Assembly: GCF_947648125.1 (NCBI RefSeq)
Contig: NZ_CANSMR010000011.1
Coordinates: 124,001 to 188,000, forward strand
Source: an uncultured Bradyrhizobium sp.
GTDB lineage: Bacteria > Pseudomonadota > Alphaproteobacteria > Rhizobiales > Xanthobacteraceae
DNA: 64,000 nucleotides
Reading direction: 5' to 3'
Within the stretch, counting starts at the first letter, position 1. Each line of letters begins with the position of its first letter. The position numbers and the translations under genes were made by a program. The notes under the pieces were generated by a model, which saw only the letters and a list, made by a program, of their open reading frames with translations, was not told the origin of the DNA and did no database searches. Below, one piece after another: positions 51,646 to 60,973 of the stretch.

Positions 51646-52563
51646 TTAGTGCAATCCGACCTGGCCGGCCTCCCAGCCCAGCATCGCCTGCTTGCGGGTG
51701 ATGCCCCAGTGATAGCCGGTCAGCGCGCCGCTCTTGCCGAGTGCGCGATGGCAGGGCACCACGAACGACACCGGATTGCGCCCGACCGCGGCGCCGACGG
51801 CGCGCGAGGCCTTCGGGCTGTTGATCTTGCTGGCGATGTCGGAATAGCTCACCGCGCGGCCCATCGGGACCTTGAGCAGCGTTTCCCACACCCGCACCTC
51901 GAAGTCGGTGCCGATCAGTACGACGCGCAGCGGCTGGTCCGCCCGCCACAACCGCGTATCGAACACGCGCTGGGCCAGTGCGGTGGTGCCATCGGTGTCC
52001 TCGACAAAGGTCGCGTTCGGCCAGCGCCGCTTCATGTCGGCAAATGCGGTCTGCTCGTCGCCCGGGTCGGCGAAGGCAAGGCCCGCGAGCCCGCGGTCTG
52101 TCGCGATCACGATCGCGGTGCCGAACGGCGAGGGGTGGAAGCCGAAGCGCAGCGTCATGCCGCCGCCGCCGGTCTTCCATTCGCCGGGCGACATCGCCTC
52201 ATGCGTGACGAACAGATCGTGCAGCCGTCCCGGGCCCGAGAGGCCTGAGTCGAGTGCCGCGTCGAGCACGCTGGCGGAATCGCGCAGCAAGTTCTTGGCG
52301 TGGTCCAGCGTCAGCGCCTGCATGAAAGCCTTCGGCGTCAGCCCTGCCCAACGGCGGAACAGATGGTGCAGTTCATCCGGCGTGACGGCAGCGGCATCGG
52401 CCATCGCTTCGATGGTCGGCTGCGTGCGCCAGTGCTCCGAGATGAACGCGATGGCACGCCGCACCGAGTCGTAGTCGCGCAGCGCGGCGCTCTGGAGGCC
52501 CGGCTTGGCCAGGCGCTGATCATGTATGGCGAGTGTCATCATGGTGTCTGATTTAGGAGCCAT
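51646..52563 (-). CDS. Ada-like AraC/O6-methylguanine-DNA methyltransferase fusion
   Basis: A 305-residue protein: an AraC-type HTH domain (about residues 30-125, TIEAMADAAAVTPDELHHLF) fused to an MGMT domain with the acceptor Cys in VVPCHRALG. The N-terminal zinc/methyl-phosphotriester domain of E. coli Ada, with its four Cys, is absent, so the protein probably repairs O6-alkylguanine and cannot sense phosphotriester methylation in the classical manner. The start is uncertain (52563 or 52542). Confidence 0.88.
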   Translation of the reverse strand: MAPKSDTMMTLAIHDQRLAKPGLQSAALRDYDSVRRAIAFISEHWRTQPTIEAMADAAAVTPDELHHLFRRWAGLTPKAFMQALTLDHAKNLLRDSASVLDAALDSGLSGPGRLHDLFVTHEAMSPGEWKTGGGGMTLRFGFHPSPFGTAIVIATDRGLAGLAFADPGDEQTAFADMKRRWPNATFVEDTDGTTALAQRVFDTRLWRADQPLRVVLIGTDFEVRVWETLLKVPMGRAVSYSDIASKINSPKASRAVGAAVGRNPVSFVVPCHRALGKSGALTGYHWGITRKQAMLGWEAGQVGLH

Positions 52564-52599
52564 GGCGCGTCCAAACCACCCGATTTCTGACAAGTTCGC

Positions 52600-53160
52600 T
52601 TAGGCGACAGGATTGTAGGTCGGGCCGCGCTTCGCAGCGTTCAGCGCAGCCGTCAAAGCTTTGGAAAAGCTTGCTTTTTCGTCCGGGCCCAGGAAGCTGC
52701 CGACGCTGACCCGGCGGCCCCGGGACACCAGATAAAGCCGCTCGATGCCGAATTCTTCATGCGAGATCTGTTCGAACCGCACCCAGAGCGGATTGAGCAC
52801 CCATTCCGCCACATGGCCGCGGTGACTGATCCTGCGCACCCGCAGTTCCGACGGTGTGACGGTGATCTCTTCGCTCGCCTTGGCAGTGCGGAAATTGACC
52901 TTGAACGCCCAGTAGATCACCAGCGCGTCAAGACCGAAGAAGCCGAAGATCGGCCAGGCGCCCAGCCACCAGAACACCGCGCCGGCGATGAAGCTGACCA
53001 CCGTGACGAACGACATCAGCACGATGAAGCCGGTGCGATTCAGCGATCGATGCGGCGTCAGCAGCGCCGAGAACAATTTCGGCTCCGCCTCGGGCGCATC
53101 GACGTCGAGGTCATTGGCCCTGGGGTCTTCGCCCGGATCAAAGTCGTTGCCTGCGGTCAT
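52600..53160 (-). CDS. DUF2244 membrane protein
   Basis: A 186-residue protein with two adjacent membrane helices (about residues 45-90, GFIVLMSFVTVVSFIAGAVF and the next) and a soluble C-terminal domain with VRRISHRGHVAEWVLNPLWV. The DUF2244 family is common beside nth in Rhizobiales. Function unknown. It diverges from nth with 22 bp between starts. Confidence 0.88.
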   Translation of the reverse strand: MTAGNDFDPGEDPRANDLDVDAPEAEPKLFSALLTPHRSLNRTGFIVLMSFVTVVSFIAGAVFWWLGAWPIFGFFGLDALVIYWAFKVNFRTAKASEEITVTPSELRVRRISHRGHVAEWVLNPLWVRFEQISHEEFGIERLYLVSRGRRVSVGSFLGPDEKASFSKALTAALNAAKRGPTYNPVA

Positions 53161-53182
53161 GACGTATCAGTATATCCCGTTC

Positions 53183-53959
53183 ATGGCCAAAATCATCCGC
53201 TCTCAACGCGCCAACACCTCAAGCGTTCGCTCCGCGCCGAAGAAGAAGGCCGTGAAAGCGGCAACACCGCAGCCCAAGCGCGCGGCAAAGAAGCCGGCCG
53301 CCAAGAAGGCCGCAAAACCAAAGCCATGGACGGCGGAGGAGGTCTACGAGGCCTTCGACCGGTTCCGCAAAGCCAATCCCGAGCCGAAGGGCGAGCTCGA
53401 GCATCTCAATCCCTACACGTTGCTGGTTGCGGTGGTGTTGTCTGCGCAGGCGACCGATGCCGGCGTCAACAAGGCGACGCGAGCGCTGTTTGCGATCGCC
53501 GACACGCCGGAGAAGATGCTTGAGCTCGGCGAAGACAGAGTGCGCGATTACATCAAGACCATCGGGCTCTATCGCAACAAGGCCAGGAACGTCATCGCGC
53601 TGTCCGAGAAGCTGATCGCCGAATTCGGCAGCAAGGTGCCGCGCACCCGCGCCGAAATCGAATCGTTGCCCGGCGCCGGCCGCAAGACCGCGAATGTCGT
53701 GCTCAACATGGCGTTCGGCGAACACACGATGGCGGTCGACACCCATGTGTTTCGCGTCGGCAACCGCACCGGTCTCGCGCCCGGCAAGACGCCGCTCGAG
53801 GTCGAGCTGGGATTGGAGAAGGTGATCCCGACGGAGTTCATGCTGCACGCCCATCACTGGCTGATCCTGCATGGCCGCTATACTTGCCTCGCCCGCGGTC
53901 CGCGTTGCGACGTATGCCTGATCAATGACCTTTGCCGGTGGCCGGAGAAGACCGTCTGA
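53183..53959 (+). CDS. nth: Endonuclease III
   Basis: DNA glycosylase/AP lyase for oxidised pyrimidines. The 258-residue protein has a Lys/Ala-rich N-terminal extension (about 45 residues), the helix-hairpin-helix LPGAGRKTANVV with catalytic Lys, catalytic Asp in AVDTHVFRV, and a [4Fe-4S] Cys set C-x6-C-x2-C-x5-C near the end (CLARGPRCDVCLINDLC). The start ATG at 53183 is favoured. Confidence 0.96.
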   Translation: MAKIIRSQRANTSSVRSAPKKKAVKAATPQPKRAAKKPAAKKAAKPKPWTAEEVYEAFDRFRKANPEPKGELEHLNPYTLLVAVVLSAQATDAGVNKATRALFAIADTPEKMLELGEDRVRDYIKTIGLYRNKARNVIALSEKLIAEFGSKVPRTRAEIESLPGAGRKTANVVLNMAFGEHTMAVDTHVFRVGNRTGLAPGKTPLEVELGLEKVIPTEFMLHAHHWLILHGRYTCLARGPRCDVCLINDLCRWPEKTV

Positions 53960-54027
53960 GCCATGATCATCATCATGTGGTAAGTGACGCGCCCGGCGTT
54001 CGGCGCGTGTGATTGAGGGAGTGTGGT

Positions 54028-55179
54028 GTGGCAGAGCAGGTTCAAGACGGTCCGTCACAAGTCAGCCAGACCGCGTCCGCACCAGTGACAACACCAGCCA
54101 AGCCGCAGCCTGCGGCGAGCGGCTTCTGGGGCCGTTTCGCCATCCCGCTGTTCGCGGTGCTGGCTGCGCTTGTGTTCGTCGCGGCGGCGACCACGCATTG
54201 GGACGCCTGGGTCGGCAGCGCCACCATCCAGACCACCAACGATGCCTATGTGCGCGCCGAGTTGACCCAACTCTCGAGCCGCGTGTCCGGCGAAGTGCTC
54301 ACGGTTGCTATCTCCGATTTCCAGCGCGTCAAGGCCGGCGATCTGCTGGTGCAGATCGATCGTGCCGACTATCAGGCGCAGGTCGCGCAGGCCGAGGCGG
54401 GAGTGGTCGGCGCGCAGGCCGCGCTCGATAACCTCAACAACCAGGTCGAGCTGCAATATGCGACCATTGCGCAGGCCGAGGCCTCGCGGTTGTCCGCGGA
54501 GGCGCAGCAGACCCTGGCACGCCAGGAGCAAGAGCGTCAGCAGTCGCTGTCGCAAACCGACGCCGGCACGCGGCAGCGGCTCGAGCAGGCCACCGCATCC
54601 TATGCCAAGTCGGAGGCCGACGTGCAGGCCAGCCGTGCGGTGATCGCAGCGCAGCGCCATCAGCTCGAGGTCCTGCAGGGCACCAAGAAGCAACGCGCCG
54701 CCGATCTCGACGCAGCCAAGGCGCTGCTGGCATCGGCCAGGCTCAAGCTTGGCTACACCAGGATCGCCGCGCCGTTCGACGGCGTCACCGGCGAGCGGCA
54801 GGTGCAGCCGGGCGATTACGTCAACATCGGCACCAATCTGATCAACGTCGTGCCGCTGCCGAACGTCTATGTGATCGCCAACTACAAGGAAACCCAGCTG
54901 ACCAACGTCAAGCCGGGTCAGCCGGTCGAAGTCACCGTGGATACATTCTCCGGCCAGAAGTTGCGCGGCGTCGTCGAGCGCATCGCGCCGGCAAGCGGAT
55001 CGCAATTCGCGCTGCTGCCGCCCGACAACGCCACCGGCAATTTCACCAAGGTGGTGCAGCGCATCCCGGTGCGCATCCAGTTCGACAAGGACCAGCCGTT
55101 GCTTGCGCGCCTGCTGCCGGGCATGTCGGTGGTGACGCGGATCAACACCGGCGAGGCGGTCGCCAATGGCGGAAAATGA
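54028..55179 (+). CDS. EmrA/HlyD-type membrane-fusion protein
   Basis: A 383-residue periplasmic adaptor: one N-terminal membrane helix (about 45-65, FAIPLFAVLAALVFVAAAT), a biotinyl-lipoyl-like strand (NDAYVRAELTQLSSRVSG), a long coiled coil rich in Gln/Glu/Ala, and a C-terminal beta-barrel (ARLKLGYTRIAAPFDGV). Start GTG at 54028 has GGGAG upstream. Its end overlaps the next MFS gene by 14 bp, so the two form an EmrAB-type tripartite pump. Confidence 0.92.
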   Translation: MAEQVQDGPSQVSQTASAPVTTPAKPQPAASGFWGRFAIPLFAVLAALVFVAAATTHWDAWVGSATIQTTNDAYVRAELTQLSSRVSGEVLTVAISDFQRVKAGDLLVQIDRADYQAQVAQAEAGVVGAQAALDNLNNQVELQYATIAQAEASRLSAEAQQTLARQEQERQQSLSQTDAGTRQRLEQATASYAKSEADVQASRAVIAAQRHQLEVLQGTKKQRAADLDAAKALLASARLKLGYTRIAAPFDGVTGERQVQPGDYVNIGTNLINVVPLPNVYVIANYKETQLTNVKPGQPVEVTVDTFSGQKLRGVVERIAPASGSQFALLPPDNATGNFTKVVQRIPVRIQFDKDQPLLARLLPGMSVVTRINTGEAVANGGK

Positions 55180-56794
55180 CGACCGTAACAGCGGCCCGGT
55201 CTCGCGCGGCGACGTCGCGCGCTATCCGGTGTTCGCCGTCGTTGCCGTGCTGCTCGGCGCGTTCCTGGCGAATTTCGACAGCCGCCTGACCTCGGTCGGC
55301 CTGCCCGACCTGCGGGGCGCGTTCTCGCTCACCTTCGACGAGGGCGCCTGGCTCTCGACCGCGGCGATCGGCTCGCAGATCTTCATCGCGCCCGCGGTGG
55401 CCTGGCTCGCCACCGTGTTCGGCCTGCGGCGTGTGCTCGGCATTCCGAGCCTGGTCTATGCCGTGATCTCGCTGATCATCCCGTTTGTGCATGACTACAC
55501 GACGCTGATCGCGCTCAGCATCGCCCACGGCATGCTGCTCGGCACCTTCGTGCCGGCGACGCTGATGATCATCTTGCGCAACCTGCCGATCCGCTGGTGG
55601 CTGCCGGCGATCGCGATGTATTCGATCCGCGTCGGCTTCGCGCTGGATTCGTCGAGCTCACTGGTCGGCTTCTATGTCGAGCACCTCGGCTGGCAGTGGC
55701 TGTACTGGCAGGGCGTGGTGGTCGCGCCGCTGATGGGTTTGATGGTGTATCTCGGCACGCCGAACGAGCCGGTCAATCGCGACCTGCTGCACCATGCCGA
55801 TTGGGGCGGCATGCTGCTGCTCGGCGCTGGTCTGGGGATGGTTTATGCCGGGCTCGATCAGGGCAACCGGCTGGACTGGCTGTCGTCGGGCACCGTGATG
55901 GCGCTCCTGATAGGGGGCGGGCTGTTGATCATCGCCTTCATGATCAACGAGACGGTCGCGCGCCGGCCGTGGGCGCATTTCAACGTGCTGTTCTCGCGCA
56001 ATATCGGGCTCTCGCTGATCGTCATCCTCTTGTACACGCTGACCAGCCTGTCGAACTCGTCGCTGGTGCCGAACTTCCTCGGCGCCGTCGGCGTGCTGCG
56101 GCCGGAGCAGTCGGGCGCGCTGCTGTTCAGCTACGGTGCACTGCCGATGTTCGTGCTGGTGCCGATCTCGATTGTCCTGTTGCGTCACTTCGATCCGCGC
56201 ATGGTCGTGGTGCTCGGGTTCTCGGCATTCGCAGCCGCCAATCTCTGGGGCACGCAGCTGAGCCATGTCTGGGCACGCGAGGATTTCGTCGGCATCGTCC
56301 TGCTTACGTCGATCGGGCAGGCGCTGACGCTGCTGCCGATCATCATCATGGCGCTGTCCAATTCCGACCCGTCGCGCGCGACCGCGTTCGCGGCTTATAT
56401 CCAGATCATGCGGCTCGGCGGCGCCGAGATCGGCATCGCCCTGATGGGCACCTGGCTGCGCGTCCGCGAGCAGATCCATTCGAATTATCTCGGCCAGCAC
56501 GTCCAGAACGGCGACGTCGACGTCGTCAACCTGCTGAAGCGGCTGGCGGGTGAATTTTCCGGCCACGGCATCGGGGCGGCGACGGGACGTGCCATCGGCA
56601 CGCTCGCGGCCCTCGTGCAGCGCGAGGCCAACACGCTCGCCTACATTGACGGCTTCTGGCTGTGCTTCTGGCTCGCGATCCTGGCGCTGTTCCTGGTCGC
56701 CTTGATCACGCGTGCGCCGCAAGGTCCGCTGTCGCCGGTGCCGCTTGGCTTTGTGAAGAACGTGCTGCGCAAGCCGGACGCCGCCGCGTCCTGA
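55166..56794 (+). CDS. DHA2-family (EmrB-type) drug/metabolite efflux MFS transporter
   Basis: A 542-residue transporter with about 14 membrane helices. NFDSRLTSVGLPDLRGAF is the N-terminal family motif, and FDEGAWLSTAAIGSQ the next. Partner of the EmrA-like adaptor; likely exports lipophilic compounds, possibly the polyketide made by the downstream genes. Confidence 0.9.
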   Translation: MAENDDRNSGPVSRGDVARYPVFAVVAVLLGAFLANFDSRLTSVGLPDLRGAFSLTFDEGAWLSTAAIGSQIFIAPAVAWLATVFGLRRVLGIPSLVYAVISLIIPFVHDYTTLIALSIAHGMLLGTFVPATLMIILRNLPIRWWLPAIAMYSIRVGFALDSSSSLVGFYVEHLGWQWLYWQGVVVAPLMGLMVYLGTPNEPVNRDLLHHADWGGMLLLGAGLGMVYAGLDQGNRLDWLSSGTVMALLIGGGLLIIAFMINETVARRPWAHFNVLFSRNIGLSLIVILLYTLTSLSNSSLVPNFLGAVGVLRPEQSGALLFSYGALPMFVLVPISIVLLRHFDPRMVVVLGFSAFAAANLWGTQLSHVWAREDFVGIVLLTSIGQALTLLPIIIMALSNSDPSRATAFAAYIQIMRLGGAEIGIALMGTWLRVREQIHSNYLGQHVQNGDVDVVNLLKRLAGEFSGHGIGAATGRAIGTLAALVQREANTLAYIDGFWLCFWLAILALFLVALITRAPQGPLSPVPLGFVKNVLRKPDAAAS

Positions 56795-56940
56795 TTTGCG
56801 AACGGGGAGGCGCGGGTATCGCCGGCGGCCTGGCGCTACCGGGTCAATTTATAGTGAATGCGGCGCCCCCAGCTATCTCGCGGGCGTCTGAAATATTTTG
56901 CACGTGGCGTGGTTCCACAAACGGGGGAACTGGAGCCACG

Positions 56941-58002
56941 ATGATCGAGACCAGGCAGACGGCCGCGCTTGTTTCCATGGCGACGGCGGTTCCACCGCAT
57001 CTGTTCCATCAGGGACAAATCCTGCAGGCCGCGCACGACCTTCTCGCCGACCGCTATCCCGAGTTCGAGACGCTCTCCAGCCTGTTCGCCAACACTGGCA
57101 TCCAGCATCGCTACGGCGTGAAGCCGATCGAATGGTATCTCGAACGGCGCGGCTGGCCGGAGCGGACGCAGGCGTTCCTGGAAGGCGCGGAGGCGCTGTT
57201 CGTCGATGCCGCCCGCAAGGCGCTTATGCGTGCCGACCTGACCGGCCGCGATATCGATGTCGTGGTCACAGTCTGCTCAACGGGCATCGCCACGCCGACG
57301 CTGGAGGCGCGCGTCGCCGGCCAGCTCGGCCTGCGGACCGATGTGTCGCGCGTGCCGGTGTTCGGCCTCGGCTGCGCGGGCGGCGTGTCGGGCCTGTCGA
57401 TCGCGGCGCGGCTGGCGCAGGCGCAGCCGGGTGCGAATGTGCTGCTGGTCGCGCTCGAGCTGTGCACGCTCGCGGTTCGTCACGATGAGCTCACCAAGGC
57501 GAATATCGTCGCGGCCAGCCTGTTCGGCGATGGCGCCGCGGCGATCGTGCTGCGCGCCGGCGACGGCGGTGCGACTCGGATCGAGGCGACGGCAGAAAAG
57601 CTGTGGCCGGATACGCTCGGCATCATGGGCTGGACGGTCGATCCGGAGGGATTCGGCGTCGTCTTCCAGCGTACCATTCCGGATTTCGTCCGCGACCATG
57701 TTGGACCGGCCGTTGCCGATATCCTGGCACGAATGGAGCTGACGGCCGATGATATCGACCGCTTCCTCTGCCATCCCGGCGGCACCAAGGTCATCGCCGC
57801 ACTGGAGCGGGCGCTCGCGCTCGATCAGGGCACGCTCGATCACGAACGCGACGTCATCGCGGCTTGCGGCAACATGTCGGCCCCGACGGTTCTCTTTGTT
57901 CTCGAACGCGCCCGCGCCAAGGGCTTGCCGCCGCGCTCGCTGCTCACGGCACTCGGGCCCGGCTTCACGCTCAGCTGCGTCGCGCTCAGGCACGCGGCAT
58001 GA
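56941..58002 (+). CDS. Type III polyketide synthase (chalcone-synthase-like)
   Basis: A 353-residue ketosynthase homodimer. The catalytic triad is Cys in GLGCAGGVSGLS, His in LCHPGGTKV and Asn in CGNMSAPTVLF. Bacterial members make alkylresorcinols, alkylpyrones, phloroglucinol or tetrahydroxynaphthalene; which one cannot be told. Start ATG 56941 (MIETRQTAALVSMATAVPPH). It is followed without gap (ATGA) by the methyltransferase-family gene, as in phenolic-lipid operons. Confidence 0.92.
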   Translation: MIETRQTAALVSMATAVPPHLFHQGQILQAAHDLLADRYPEFETLSSLFANTGIQHRYGVKPIEWYLERRGWPERTQAFLEGAEALFVDAARKALMRADLTGRDIDVVVTVCSTGIATPTLEARVAGQLGLRTDVSRVPVFGLGCAGGVSGLSIAARLAQAQPGANVLLVALELCTLAVRHDELTKANIVAASLFGDGAAAIVLRAGDGGATRIEATAEKLWPDTLGIMGWTVDPEGFGVVFQRTIPDFVRDHVGPAVADILARMELTADDIDRFLCHPGGTKVIAALERALALDQGTLDHERDVIAACGNMSAPTVLFVLERARAKGLPPRSLLTALGPGFTLSCVALRHAA

Positions 58003-58511
58003 GCCTCGCTTCGGTCATCCTTGCGCTGGTCACCTTGCAGCGTCTCGGCGAGCTCGTGCTGTCGCGTCGCAACACGGAGCGGCTGCTGGCGCGCGGCGCG
58101 ATCGAGGTCGGCGCCGGTCACTATCCGCTCATTGTGCTGGTTCACGCCGGCTGGCTGATCGCGCTGTGGATGTGGGGCCGCAACCAGGATGTCAACCTGG
58201 CGATGCTCGCGGCCTTTCTGTTGCTGCAAGGCCTGCGGCTGTGGATCCTCGCCGCGCTCGGGCCGCGATGGACCACGCGGATCATCGTCTTGCCGGGCGC
58301 GCCGCTGGTCGCATCCGGGCCGTACCGATATTTTCCGCATCCAAACTATGCGGTCGTCGTCGGTGAGATCGCGCTGCTCCCGCTCGCACTGCATCTGCCG
58401 GTGCTGGCGCTGATCCTCACCTTGCTCAATCTCGCGGTGCTTGCGATCCGGATTCGTGCCGAGAGCCATGCTCTCTCGGTTGCGGACTGGCCGCGCGTCA
58501 GCACGCCATGA
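57999..58511 (+). CDS. Isoprenylcysteine carboxyl methyltransferase (ICMT)-family membrane protein
   Basis: A 170-residue protein with about five hydrophobic segments. The C-terminal SAM-site pattern SGPYRYFPHPNYAVVVGE and later RAESHAL is the family's. Next to a type III PKS, relatives such as SrsB O-methylate alkylresorcinol-type products (recalled, not shown here). Overlaps PKS and the next MFS by ATGA on both sides. Confidence 0.87.
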   Translation: MSLASVILALVTLQRLGELVLSRRNTERLLARGAIEVGAGHYPLIVLVHAGWLIALWMWGRNQDVNLAMLAAFLLLQGLRLWILAALGPRWTTRIIVLPGAPLVASGPYRYFPHPNYAVVVGEIALLPLALHLPVLALILTLLNLAVLAIRIRAESHALSVADWPRVSTP

Positions 58512-60076
58512 GCGACCGGGCGGAGCATCGCTCCGACAGCCCGTCGGCGGCGATCTGGGCAGGCTTCCTCCTGATGTGCTTCGGCATGTTCATGGCGATC
58601 CTCGACATCCAGGTCGTCGCGACCTCGCTGCCGACGATCCAGCGCGCGCTGGGGATTTCGCCTTCCGCGATGAGCTGGATCCAGACCGCCTATCTGATCG
58701 CGGAGGTGATCGCGATCCCGCTGACCGGACTGTTCACCCATGCGCTGTCGCTCCGATGGCTGTTCGCGATCGCCGTGAGCCTGTTCACCGTCGCCTCGGT
58801 CGGTTGCGCTTTCAGTGGCGGCTTTGCCGTGCTGCTGGTCTTTCGCGTGCTGCAGGGATTTTCCGGCGGCGTCCTGATCCCTGCGGTGTTCTCCGCCGTG
58901 TTCACGCTGTTTCCGGCACGGCTCCATGCGGTGGCGACCACGATCGGCGGCGTCGTCGCGGTGCTCGCACCGACCGTTGGACCGGTCGTCGGCGGCTGGA
59001 TCACGCAGACCTGGTCGTGGCCGTGGCTGTTCCTGATCAACCTCGTTCCAGGAACGATTGCGGCCACGGTCACGCCGCTGCTGCTTCCGAAAGAGAGCGT
59101 GAATCTCCGCGCGTTTGTCAGACTGGACACATGGTCGCTGGCTCTGCTCGCAGCGGCGCTCGCAAGCTTCATGATCGGTTTGAAGGAAGCGCCGCAGCGC
59201 GGCTGGGTCTCGATGCTTTGCCTGAGCCTGCTGATCGGAAGCATTGCCGGGATGGCGCTGCTGATCCGGCGCACGCTCCGCGCGGCGTATCCGATCGCGC
59301 GATTGAACTTGTTCAGGCGGCGTTCGTTCGCGATCGGCTGCGCCCTGAGCTTCTGCCTCGGCATCGGCCTGTATGGATCGACCTATCTGATGCCGGTGTT
59401 CCTCGGCTTCGTCCGCCGCCATGATGCCTTCGAGATCGGCACCATCATGCTGGTCACGGGGGTTGCACAGCTGATCGCTGCGCCGCTCGCGGCAATCCTC
59501 GAAAGCCGCGTCGGCGCGCTCTTGTTGACTGCGACAGGCTTCGTCTTGTTCGCGCTCGGTCTCGGACTGAGCGCCTTTCAGCCGCGCACGGCGGATTTCG
59601 GCGAGATGTTCTGGCCCCAGGTCGTGCGCGGTGTCGCGATCATGTTCTGCCTGCTGCCGCCGACGCGGATTGCGTTGGGCACCCTGCCGGAGGCGGAGGT
59701 TGCCGACGCCAGCGGATTGTTCAACCTGATGCGCAATCTGGGTGGCGCGATCGGGATCGCCTTGATCGATACCATCCTCTATGGGCGAAGCCCGATCCAT
59801 GGCGAGGCGTTTCGTGCGCGCCTGCTGGCGGGAGATGTCACGGCGGCACAGGCAATCGGGCTCGATCCGAGATTGCTGATCGACCGTCCGCCGGGTCCGC
59901 CTGATGACGCGACGGTGGCGTTCATCCGGCCGCTGGTCGAGCGGGCGTCGCTCGCACTCAGCGTCAACGAGGCATGGGCGATGCTCGCCGGCGTGGCGGT
60001 CGCCGGGCTTCTGCTGGTGTTATTCGCGCGCGATCGGGCGCCTGCATCGCTGCCGGTGCCTCGGGATGCGAGCTAG
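58508..60076 (+). CDS. Second DHA2-family MFS transporter
   Basis: A 522-residue protein of about 14 membrane helices with MAILDIQVVATSLPTIQ and WIQTAYLIAEVIAIPLTGL near the N-terminus and GPVVGGWITQTWSW (DHA2 motif C-like). It is translationally coupled to the ICMT gene. It may export the methylated product, alone or using the upstream EmrA-like adaptor. Confidence 0.9.
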   Translation: MSDRAEHRSDSPSAAIWAGFLLMCFGMFMAILDIQVVATSLPTIQRALGISPSAMSWIQTAYLIAEVIAIPLTGLFTHALSLRWLFAIAVSLFTVASVGCAFSGGFAVLLVFRVLQGFSGGVLIPAVFSAVFTLFPARLHAVATTIGGVVAVLAPTVGPVVGGWITQTWSWPWLFLINLVPGTIAATVTPLLLPKESVNLRAFVRLDTWSLALLAAALASFMIGLKEAPQRGWVSMLCLSLLIGSIAGMALLIRRTLRAAYPIARLNLFRRRSFAIGCALSFCLGIGLYGSTYLMPVFLGFVRRHDAFEIGTIMLVTGVAQLIAAPLAAILESRVGALLLTATGFVLFALGLGLSAFQPRTADFGEMFWPQVVRGVAIMFCLLPPTRIALGTLPEAEVADASGLFNLMRNLGGAIGIALIDTILYGRSPIHGEAFRARLLAGDVTAAQAIGLDPRLLIDRPPGPPDDATVAFIRPLVERASLALSVNEAWAMLAGVAVAGLLLVLFARDRAPASLPVPRDAS

Positions 60077-60825
60077 ATCGAGGATACGTTGCTTCGCCGC
60101 GCCGGCTCGATCAGTTCGCGCCGCGGGCCTGACAGCCGCTTGTACATGTGCACCATGAACGCCATCCCGAACAGCGGCGTCGCCAGATTGACGATCGGGA
60201 TCGAGACGAAGGCGGCGATGAACAGGCCGGCGGTAAACACGGTCGCCGCATTCTCCTTGCGCATCGCCTTGGCGTCATCAGGCGAGCGGAAGCGCATCGC
60301 GGCGAGCTCGAAATATTCGCGGCCGAGCAGCCAGGCGGTCGCGATGAAGAAGATGATGAAGCCCGCGCCCGCGAACAGCACGAACGGTAGCGCGACGAGG
60401 TAGACCAGGACCGTCAGCAGCGCCGTCTTGACGCCCTCGATGGTCGCGAGCGTGACCGGCAGCGCCGTGCCGGGATGGTCGGCCGGATAGTGCTCGCGCT
60501 CGACATGATCGGCGACGTCGTCGACGAACAGGCTCGCCACCAGCGAGGTGATCGCGGGCATCAGGAAGATGCCGCCGAGCACGACGCCGAGGCCCGCCGA
60601 GATCGAGATGATCCAGGACAGCACGTGCAGGGTGGAATGGAAGTTGGGGCCGAGCATGCCTTCGGCCCAGACCTCGCCGGTGTCGGCAAACCAGCTCAGC
60701 AGTCGCTGCAATCCGATTGCCAGCACGGTGATCAGCACCAGCGCAAGCCCGATCGAACGCCACAGGATCGTGCGCATCGGCGGCGACAGGATTTGCGAAA
60801 GCGCCTTGACGGCGGCGTCGAACAT
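60073..60825 (-). CDS. EI24/CysZ-like membrane protein
   Basis: A 250-residue protein starting MFDAAVKALSQILSP with about 5-6 membrane helices and an LGREYFELAAMRFRSP C-terminal segment, the EI24 (PF07264) pattern that includes CysZ sulfate permease. Sulfate transport is possible but unproven. Its stop overlaps the convergent MFS stop. Confidence 0.8.
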   Translation of the reverse strand: MFDAAVKALSQILSPPMRTILWRSIGLALVLITVLAIGLQRLLSWFADTGEVWAEGMLGPNFHSTLHVLSWIISISAGLGVVLGGIFLMPAITSLVASLFVDDVADHVEREHYPADHPGTALPVTLATIEGVKTALLTVLVYLVALPFVLFAGAGFIIFFIATAWLLGREYFELAAMRFRSPDDAKAMRKENAATVFTAGLFIAAFVSIPIVNLATPLFGMAFMVHMYKRLSGPRRELIEPARRSNVSSI

Positions 60826-60907
60826 GACCGGGTTACCTCTGCAAAATGACGTGCGAGAGGTAGCCACCCAATATGGCTTCGGCAAGTGCCGCTTGTGTCG
60901 CGGTCAC

Positions 60908-60970
60908 AGCGTTTTCGAGCGAAGTCCGCCCGCATTTAATGCGGGGTCCACGCCGGTTCGCGTCAAGAAA
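60908..60970. repeat. Dispersed repeat (AGCGTTTTCGAGCGAAGT family, copy 2)
   Basis: AGCGTTTTCGAGCGAAGTCC and CGCCGGTTCGCGTCAAGAAA match the copy at 35915-35985, with an extra internal palindrome (CCGCATTTAATGCGG). It lies between the CysZ-like gene and the MFS gene. Confidence 0.75.
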
Positions 60971-60973
60971 GCT

